Part shown: in pieces, positions 58,985 through 64,000 of the stretch
Position numbering within the stretch: position 1 is the first letter of the stretch
Layout of the letters: each line of letters begins with the position of its first letter
Source: Methylosinus sp. C49
Lineage (GTDB): Bacteria; Pseudomonadota; Alphaproteobacteria; Rhizobiales; Beijerinckiaceae
Assembly: GCF_009936375.1 (NCBI RefSeq)
Contig: NZ_AP022332.1
Coordinates: 3,504,501 to 3,568,500, forward strand
Direction: 5' to 3'
DNA length: 64,000 bases
Notes under the pieces: generated by a model
Databases searched by the model: none
Seen by the model: only the letters and a program-made list of their open reading frames with translations
Told to the model about the DNA's origin: nothing
Translations under genes and position numbers: made by a program

Positions 58985-60148
58985 ATGGGCGCTCCCTTCA
59001 TCGTCGTCGGCGCCGGCATAGGCGGCCTCGCGGCGGCGATCGCTCTCGCGCGCGCCGGCAAAAGGACGCTCGTCCTCGAGCAGGCCGAGCGCATAGAGGA
59101 AGTGGGCGCCGGCCTGCAAATCTCGCCCAACGCCGGGCGAATTCTGCAGGGTTTCGGCATGCGCCCGGCGCTGGACGCCGTCGCCCTCGAGCCGCGCGCC
59201 CTCAATATTCGCCGCGCCGCCGACGGCGCCGTCCTGGCGCGCCTGCCGCTCGCCGAGGCGCGCGACCGCTGGGGCGCGCCCTTCCGCGTCTTCCACCGCG
59301 CCGATCTGCAGAAGGCGCTGCTCGACGAGGCGCAGCGTCTCGGCGTCGAGACGCGCACCGCGGCGCGCTGCGAAGGCTTCACGCAGGACGAGGATGGCGT
59401 GCGGCCGACGATCGGCGACACGACTCTGGAGGGCGCGGCGCTGATCGGCGCCGACGGGCTGCGCTCGACGATTCGCGACGCGCTCGGCCTCGTCGCAGAC
59501 GACGCGCCCCGTTCGGCGCGGCTCACCGCCTGGCGGACGCTGATGCCGATCGATTCGGCGCCCGCCGCCCTGCGCGAGCGCGAGACTCACATTTGGCTCG
59601 GGCCGGGCGGACATGTCGTCCATTATCCGCTGCGAGACGCCAGCATCGTCAGCGCCGTCGCCATTATCGAGGATCGCGCCGATCACGGCCCCATCGCCGA
59701 GACGCGCACCGGCGAGGAGTTGGTCCGCGCCATGGGCTTTGGACGCTGGAGCAGCGATCTGCGCGCTCTGCTCGAGGCCGGCGGCGCCTGGCGACGCTGG
59801 CCCCTCCACACCCGGCCGGAGCTCACGCGCTGGGGCCGCGGCCGCGTGGCGCTGCTCGGCGACGCCGCGCATCCCATGGTTCCCTTCCTCGCCCAAGGCG
59901 CGGCGCAGGCGATAGAGGACGCAGTAGCGCTCGGCCGAGCCTTCTCGGATGCGCGCGCGGAAGTAGAGACGGCGCTCCACGCCTATCAATCGGCGCGAAT
60001 CGAGCGGGCGACCCGCGTTCAGCGCGCCTCGCTGCGCCAGGGCGCCAATTGCCATTTCTCCGGGCCGATGGCGCTCGCACGCGATGCCGCCGTGCGGCTG
60101 ATGGGCGGCGAGGGCGTGCTGTCCCGCAACGCCTGGATCTATCGCTGA
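58985..60148 (+). CDS. FAD-dependent monooxygenase (UbiH/salicylate-hydroxylase-like)
   Basis: A 387-residue flavoprotein with the Rossmann GxGxxG 'IVVGAGIGGLAAAIALARAG', 'EVGAGLQISPNAGRILQGFG', the DG motif 'LIGADGLRSTIRDAL' and the GD motif 'RVALLGDAAHPMVPFLAQGA'. It belongs to the class A aromatic hydroxylase group. ATG 58985 is ten bp after the zinc-finger stop. Substrate is unknown; salicylate or ubiquinone-pathway hydroxylation are family possibilities. Confidence 0.88.
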   Translation: MGAPFIVVGAGIGGLAAAIALARAGKRTLVLEQAERIEEVGAGLQISPNAGRILQGFGMRPALDAVALEPRALNIRRAADGAVLARLPLAEARDRWGAPFRVFHRADLQKALLDEAQRLGVETRTAARCEGFTQDEDGVRPTIGDTTLEGAALIGADGLRSTIRDALGLVADDAPRSARLTAWRTLMPIDSAPAALRERETHIWLGPGGHVVHYPLRDASIVSAVAIIEDRADHGPIAETRTGEELVRAMGFGRWSSDLRALLEAGGAWRRWPLHTRPELTRWGRGRVALLGDAAHPMVPFLAQGAAQAIEDAVALGRAFSDARAEVETALHAYQSARIERATRVQRASLRQGANCHFSGPMALARDAAVRLMGGEGVLSRNAWIYR

Positions 60149-60305
60149 ATCGGATCCGCGGCGCGCCCTCCCTGCCCGGTGCGCGTCATCCCTGCCCGGT
60201 GGATGCATGGCGGCGAAAAAAAGGCCGCGCCTCCACGGACTTGGCGCCTTCGCCCGCCGGCTGATAATGATGACGAAATGATTACGCTGCAAGGAGGGTT
60301 CCGCC

Positions 60306-61199
60306 ATGCCTCGCGCCCACGCCGCGATGATCGGCCTTCTCGCCTGTGTCGGCCTCGCCGGCGCGGCCCCTTTTGCGCATGCGGACGAGCAGCGCGCGCA
60401 AGGCTCGAGCGCACAAGACATACAGGCGCAAGACCTGCGCATGCAGGAGCCTCCTGCGCGGACGCCCATATTCGCCTCGGCGGATCAGGGTTGGATCGTG
60501 ACGGTGGGCGTCATGGGCGCGCTGACCCCGAGCTTTCCGGGCTCTGGCACGCTGCGTCCCTATCCGTTTCCCTCGATCAGCTTCCGACGCATCGGCGAGC
60601 CGGAGCTGTTCTCGACGCCCGACGATGGATTCGGCTTCGCCATTCTCGACTACAACGGCTTTCGCGCCGGTCCCGTGGCGAATTTCGTGTTCAAGCGCGG
60701 ACAGCGCGACGGGCTCGCCGGCGTGCACACTGTCGAGCTCACGCATGAGATCGGCGGCTTCGCCGAATATCAGGGCGAGCATTTCCGCACGCGCGCCGAG
60801 CTGCGGCAGGGCATAGACGGGCACAAGGGCTTCGTCGCCTCGCTGGGGGCCGATCTCTATGGCGGCGATGGCCGCGCGACGCTCTCCATCGGACCGCGCC
60901 TCAGCCTCGGCGACAACCGATACGCCAACGCCTATTTCTCGGTGACGCCGTTCGAATCTCTGGCCAATGGCCGCATCGAGCCCTATGAGGCCAATGGCGG
61001 ATTCACCGCCGCCGGCGGGCTCGCCACCTTCCGCTATAATTTCACCAAGGACACCAACGCCACCATTTACGGCGGCCTGCAGCGGCTGACCGGCAGCGTC
61101 GGCGCGAGCCCGATTCCCAATGAGATCGGCTCCCGCAATCAATTCACCGCCGGCCTCTCCATCGCCCGCTCCTTCGAGCTGCGCGGCTTTTCTTGGTGA
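60306..61199 (+). CDS. MipA/OmpV family outer-membrane protein
   Basis: A 297-residue protein with signal peptide and the MipA/OmpV features 'TVGVMGALTPSFPGSGTLRP', 'YPFPSISFRR', 'SIGPRLSLGDNRYANAYFSV' and a C-terminal beta-strand ending in GFSW. ATG 60306 follows AAGGAGGG. These barrels occur with scaffold or metal-response systems. The next gene is a DUF2946-like protein, the same kind as precedes both sigma/FecR cassettes. Confidence 0.88.
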   Translation: MPRAHAAMIGLLACVGLAGAAPFAHADEQRAQGSSAQDIQAQDLRMQEPPARTPIFASADQGWIVTVGVMGALTPSFPGSGTLRPYPFPSISFRRIGEPELFSTPDDGFGFAILDYNGFRAGPVANFVFKRGQRDGLAGVHTVELTHEIGGFAEYQGEHFRTRAELRQGIDGHKGFVASLGADLYGGDGRATLSIGPRLSLGDNRYANAYFSVTPFESLANGRIEPYEANGGFTAAGGLATFRYNFTKDTNATIYGGLQRLTGSVGASPIPNEIGSRNQFTAGLSIARSFELRGFSW

Positions 61200-61237
61200 A
61201 GCGCCGCTCGCGCTGTCCTTGACTCTGACAAAGATGA

Positions 61238-61624
61238 ATGCAACTCTCATTCGTCATGGCCGATAGACTACGCTCGACCTTTTTCCAGCGACTGGCGCTG
61301 GGGCTCTATACGCTGACGATCATCGTCGGCGCGCTGGGCTTCGCGTCGCATCGCGGCCATGGTGGAGCGGGCGTCAGCGTCTTCGAGGACCGCGCCGCTT
61401 TCTGCCAGGACTTCCAAAAGGCCCATGGCGCGCCCGAGACGCCCTTCGTCGTCTGCTGCGACGCCTGCGTCTCCAGCACACCGCCGACATTGCCGGCGAC
61501 CATCACGCATATCGTTTATCGTTTCGAGATTTCCACACGCTTCGATTTCGCCTCTCGCCTCGGTCGGGACCTCGATGAGAGCCCGGACAATCTCCGCTCG
61601 CGAGCGCCGCCTGCCTTCGTCTGA
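61238..61624 (+). CDS. DUF2946-like Cys-rich small protein (third copy)
   Basis: A 128-residue protein (ATG 61238; ATG 61256 is equally possible) with an N-terminal hydrophobic segment (LALGLYTLTIIVGALGFASH), a Cys motif 'FVVCCDACVSS' and a C-terminus LRSRAPPAFV. The hydrophobic start, Cys cluster and terminal R-A-P-P match the proteins at 8402 and 27784. It lacks adjacent sigma/FecR/receptor genes and follows MipA/OmpV by 38 bp. A metal-related envelope role is inferred. Confidence 0.5.
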   Translation: MQLSFVMADRLRSTFFQRLALGLYTLTIIVGALGFASHRGHGGAGVSVFEDRAAFCQDFQKAHGAPETPFVVCCDACVSSTPPTLPATITHIVYRFEISTRFDFASRLGRDLDESPDNLRSRAPPAFV

Positions 61625-62066
61625 CGTCGATGCGGCCTTCCCGGACGTTCTGCGTCCGGCTTGTCTCCTAAGATTCGTTCCTCGTTTCGCTCGCATCTGA
61701 ACGCGCGGGCGTCACGCAGGCCACAGGAACAAGAAACACGAATTGTCGCGCTTCTCTCCCCAGAGTCGTGACGATTCGAGCGGACTTCCGCGAGCGCTCG
61801 CCGTCTCAGATGGCGGACCCCGCAACGCCGTCACCCATGTCTCATCCTCGACGCGCCTTTCCCCGAGGCGTGGAATCTCCCCCCGATGCGAGGCGGGCCA
61901 TGGCGACGGAAAAGCGGTTCAGGGCCGGCGAGGCTCGCGGAATCTGTCGACCGACTTGACGGGCGAAGATCGGACCTCCCTCCGATCGGCTGCGCCTCTC
62001 GAGCGAGCGCTGAGCGGACCACTCCGGTCCTTGCCGCCTCGCTCCTCTCGTCGGCCGCCACTGCGC
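61625..62066. other. Gene-free stretch
   Basis: About 440 bp between the third DUF2946-like gene and the tyrosine-catabolic operon. ORFs exist on both strands, but none has a family motif, a good start signal or a consistent composition. No RNA gene or promoter could be recognised with confidence. Confidence 0.5.
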
Positions 62067-62109
62067 GGCGCTCCCTTCTCCCCCGGAGGGAGCGCCGCCC
62101 TTGGGCGGC
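62067..62109 (-). terminator. Double hairpin after the fumarylacetoacetase-family/hmgA operon
   Basis: Two adjacent stems, GGCGCTCCCT/AGGGAGCGCC (62067-62076 with 62087-62096) and GCCGCCC/GGGCGGC (62094-62100 with 62103-62109), just past the leftward operon end. They overlap by three bases, so they may be alternative folds. No clear T-tract follows. Confidence 0.5.
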
Positions 62110-62124
62110 CTCTCCCCTCGCTTC

Positions 62125-63141
62125 CTAATTCTCGCTGGCCGCGACCACCTCCTGCTCGATCGCTCCGAAGATCGAATGGCCGGCGGAATCACGCATCTCG
62201 ATGCGGATGCGGTCGCCCGGCTGCAAAAATCGCGTGCGCGCCGCGCCGCCGAGCAGGCTCTCGACGACGCGCTGCTCGGCGAGGCAGGAATAGCCCACCC
62301 CGCCCTCGGCGATCGGCCTGCCCGGCCCGCCATCGGCCGCGCGATTTGACACTGTGCCGGAGCCGATGATGGCGCCGGCGCAAAGCGCGCGCGTGCGCGC
62401 CGCATGGGCGATGAGGCGGCCGAAATCGAAGGTCATGTCGACGCCGGCGTCGGGCCGGCCGAGCGGCGCGCCATTGATGAAGGAGAGCAGCGGCGCGGAG
62501 AGCGTCGCGCCGTCCCATGCAGCGCCGAGCTCGTCCGGCGTCACGGCGACGGGAGAAAAGGCCGAGGCGGGCTTGGATTGGAAAAAGCCGAACCCCTTGG
62601 CCAGCTCGCTGGCCGTGAGGCCGCGCAAGGTCACGTCATTGGCCAGCATGACGAGCGCGACGCGCGCCCGCGCCGCTTCGGCGTCCAGGCCGAGCGGAAC
62701 ATCGTCGGTTACGACGGCGACCTCCGCCTCGAGATCGAGGCCGAATATCTCGTCGAGAAAAGGGATGGGATCGCGCGGCCCCAGAAACCCGTCCGAGCCG
62801 CCCTGATAGATGAGCGGATCGCTCCAAAAGGAGGGCGGCATCTCCACGCCGCGCGCCTTTCGCACCAGAGCGACGTGATTCACATAGGCCGAGCCGTCGG
62901 CCCATTGATAGGCGCGCGGCAGCGGCGAAGCGCACTCATGCTCGCGAAAGCGAAAGGAGGGGATCAGCCCCGCCTCCAGCCGCTCGGCCAGCTCGGCGAG
63001 CGGCGGCGCGGCGCGCGGCCAATCATCCAGCGCCGCCTGCAGAGTGGGCGCGACCTCCGTCGCCTCCGCAGCGCGCGTCAAATCCCGCGAGACGACGACG
63101 AGCCTGCCATCGCGTCCGCCTTTCAAAGAAGCGAGCTTCAT
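62125..63141 (-). CDS. Fumarylacetoacetate hydrolase-family protein
   Basis: A 338-residue FAH-family hydrolase ('DLEAEVAVVTDDVPLGLDAE', 'ARVALVMLANDVTLRGLTAS', 'GFGFFQSKPASAFSPVAVTP', 'ALCAGAIIGSGTVSN'). The acidic residues of the metal site (Glu in 'FGLDLEAEVAVV') are present. It starts nine bp after homogentisate dioxygenase, so it most probably cleaves fumarylacetoacetate, the last step of tyrosine/phenylalanine breakdown. Length matches the short bacterial FahA-type form. Confidence 0.88.
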   Translation of the reverse strand: MKLASLKGGRDGRLVVVSRDLTRAAEATEVAPTLQAALDDWPRAAPPLAELAERLEAGLIPSFRFREHECASPLPRAYQWADGSAYVNHVALVRKARGVEMPPSFWSDPLIYQGGSDGFLGPRDPIPFLDEIFGLDLEAEVAVVTDDVPLGLDAEAARARVALVMLANDVTLRGLTASELAKGFGFFQSKPASAFSPVAVTPDELGAAWDGATLSAPLLSFINGAPLGRPDAGVDMTFDFGRLIAHAARTRALCAGAIIGSGTVSNRAADGGPGRPIAEGGVGYSCLAEQRVVESLLGGAARTRFLQPGDRIRIEMRDSAGHSIFGAIEQEVVAASEN

Positions 63142-63150
63142 CGCTTGTCC

Positions 63151-64000
63151 TCACGGCGTCCCGTCGAAGCGGCGCGCGAGCCCCGCCCAGCAATCGGCAT
63201 AGTCATTCTGATATGTCTCGAGCCGCGCGGCGTAGCGCGTCAAATGTTGCGGCAGCCGCGTCTCCAGCATGAAGGCGAGCGTGCCCTCGAGCTTTTGCGG
63301 GGCCAGCGCCTCCGCGCTCGCCTGCGCGAAGCTCTGCGCATCCGGCCCATGCGGCAGCATGCTGTTGTGCAGCGAGACGCCGCCGGGCGCGAACCCCTCC
63401 GCCTTGGCGTCATAGCGCCCGTAGATCAGCCCCATGAATTCGCTCATAACATTCATATGGAACCAGGGCGGACGAAACGTATGCTCGGCGACCAGCCAAC
63501 GCTCGGGGAAAATCAGAAAATCGATATTGGCCGTTCCCTCCCGCTCCGAGGGCGCCGTCAGCACGCAGAAGATCGATGGATCGGGATGGTCGAAGAGCAG
63601 CGCGCCGACCGGCGCGAAACGCCGAAGATCATATTTGTAGGGCGCGTAATCGCCGTGCCAGGCGACGACGTCGAGCGGCGAATGATCGAGCCCGCAGATG
63701 AAGAATTTGCCGCCCCATTTCACCGTGAGCCGGCACGGCCGCTCGGCGTCCCCGAAAGCCGCGACGGGCGTCTCGAAATCGCGGGCGTTGGCGAGGCAAT
63801 TGGCGCCGATCGGCCCGCGATTCGGCAGAGTGAAAGGCGCGCCGTAATTTTCGCACAGATAGCCGCGCGCCGGCCCTGTGACCAGCTCCGCCTTGAATTT
63901 CACGCCGCGCGGTAGGACGCCGATCTCGCCGGGCGCGATTTCCATCACGCCGAACTCGGTGACGAGGCGCAGCGCGCCCTTCTGCGGCAGCAGCAGCAAT
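63151..64000 (-). CDS. hmgA: Homogentisate 1,2-dioxygenase, N-terminal part outside window
   Basis: The C-terminal ~282 residues of HmgA, continuing past the right edge. '[20 protein letters not shown]', '[20 protein letters not shown]' and '[19 protein letters not shown]', '[20 protein letters not shown]' are signatures; the iron-binding His/Glu/His lie in '[11 protein letters not shown]' and 'SMLPHGPD'. The enzyme opens homogentisate to maleylacetoacetate in tyrosine breakdown. It is followed nine bp later by the FAH-family gene. Confidence 0.95.
   Translation of the reverse strand, partial: LLLLPQKGALRLVTEFGVMEIAPGEIGVLPRGVKFKAELVTGPARGYLCENYGAPFTLPNRGPIGANCLANARDFETPVAAFGDAERPCRLTVKWGGKFFICGLDHSPLDVVAWHGDYAPYKYDLRRFAPVGALLFDHPDPSIFCVLTAPSEREGTANIDFLIFPERWLVAEHTFRPPWFHMNVMSEFMGLIYGRYDAKAEGFAPGGVSLHNSMLPHGPDAQSFAQASAEALAPQKLEGTLAFMLETRLPQHLTRYAARLETYQNDYADCWAGLARRFDGTP

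Noticed and set aside
61743-62369. A 208-codon plus-strand frame in the gap before the FAH-family gene
   Set aside because: Ser/Arg/Pro-rich with no domain; the 3' third overlaps the FAH-family gene and the rest overlaps hairpins.

Overview
The window is a GC-rich stretch of an alphaproteobacterial chromosome. A CcrM-type GANTC methyltransferase, IHF alpha, FixL/FixJ-type genes, a class I PHA synthase and a tRNA-His that lacks an encoded G-1 all fit Hyphomicrobiales (Rhizobiales). An MbnP/MbnH pair with its own sigma/anti-sigma/TonB-receptor module, together with DUF2946-like proteins, a molybdenum cluster and methylmalonyl-CoA mutase, points to a Methylosinus/Methylocystis-like methanotroph. 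No methane or methanol oxidation gene is in view, so that placement is inference.

Layout. 1-1.5 kb: a 5'-cut DUF5666-like secreted protein and a small unknown. 1.7-8.8 kb, minus strand: a metal-uptake locus in the order DUF2946-like protein, ECF sigma factor, FecR, TonB receptor with signalling domain, MbnP, MbnH. This is the mbnIRT-mbnPH framework of methanobactin operons, but mbnA, mbnB and mbnC are absent. 8.9-26.2 kb: mostly housekeeping genes (UPF0178, mutL, a coiled-coil membrane protein, YidB, YebC, ihfA, a nitrilase-family enzyme, tRNA-His), then a FixL/FixJ-like two-component pair, a globin-coupled chemoreceptor and a TPR-glycosyltransferase fusion. 26.2-34.4 kb: the protease-like pair tldD and tldE, separated by a second plus-strand cassette of the same design (DUF2946, ECF sigma, FecR, TonB receptor). 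34.4-40.4 kb: a molybdenum region with orphan ModA, a HTH/periplasmic-binding-like regulator, ModE, a stand-alone ModC-type TOBE protein and two YqeB/EF2563-like proteins. Four sequences matching a ModE-operator architecture lie in its promoter regions. A group III truncated haemoglobin sits inside this region.

40.4-64 kb: a cupin, ccrM, rnhB, a radical SAM protein, a cytochrome c'-like protein, a HerA-like ATPase, methylmalonyl-CoA mutase, a two-lobed retropepsin-like protein, an EF-hand-like Gly-rich protein, a membrane chemoreceptor, a c-type cytochrome, an AlaC-type aminotransferase, phaC, an acyltransferase, a CHCC zinc-finger protein with an FAD monooxygenase, a MipA/OmpV protein, a third DUF2946-like protein, and the tyrosine-catabolic genes for a fumarylacetoacetase-family hydrolase and homogentisate dioxygenase (cut by the window end).

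The most distinctive biology is the pair of parallel surface-signalling uptake cassettes, each headed by a Cys-rich DUF2946-like protein. One ends in MbnP/MbnH without methanobactin synthesis genes; the other lies between tldD and tldE. The apparent ModE regulon is the next most distinctive. No CRISPR array, rRNA, transposase or phage gene was seen. Start codons were chosen by Shine-Dalgarno spacing and family length where these help.
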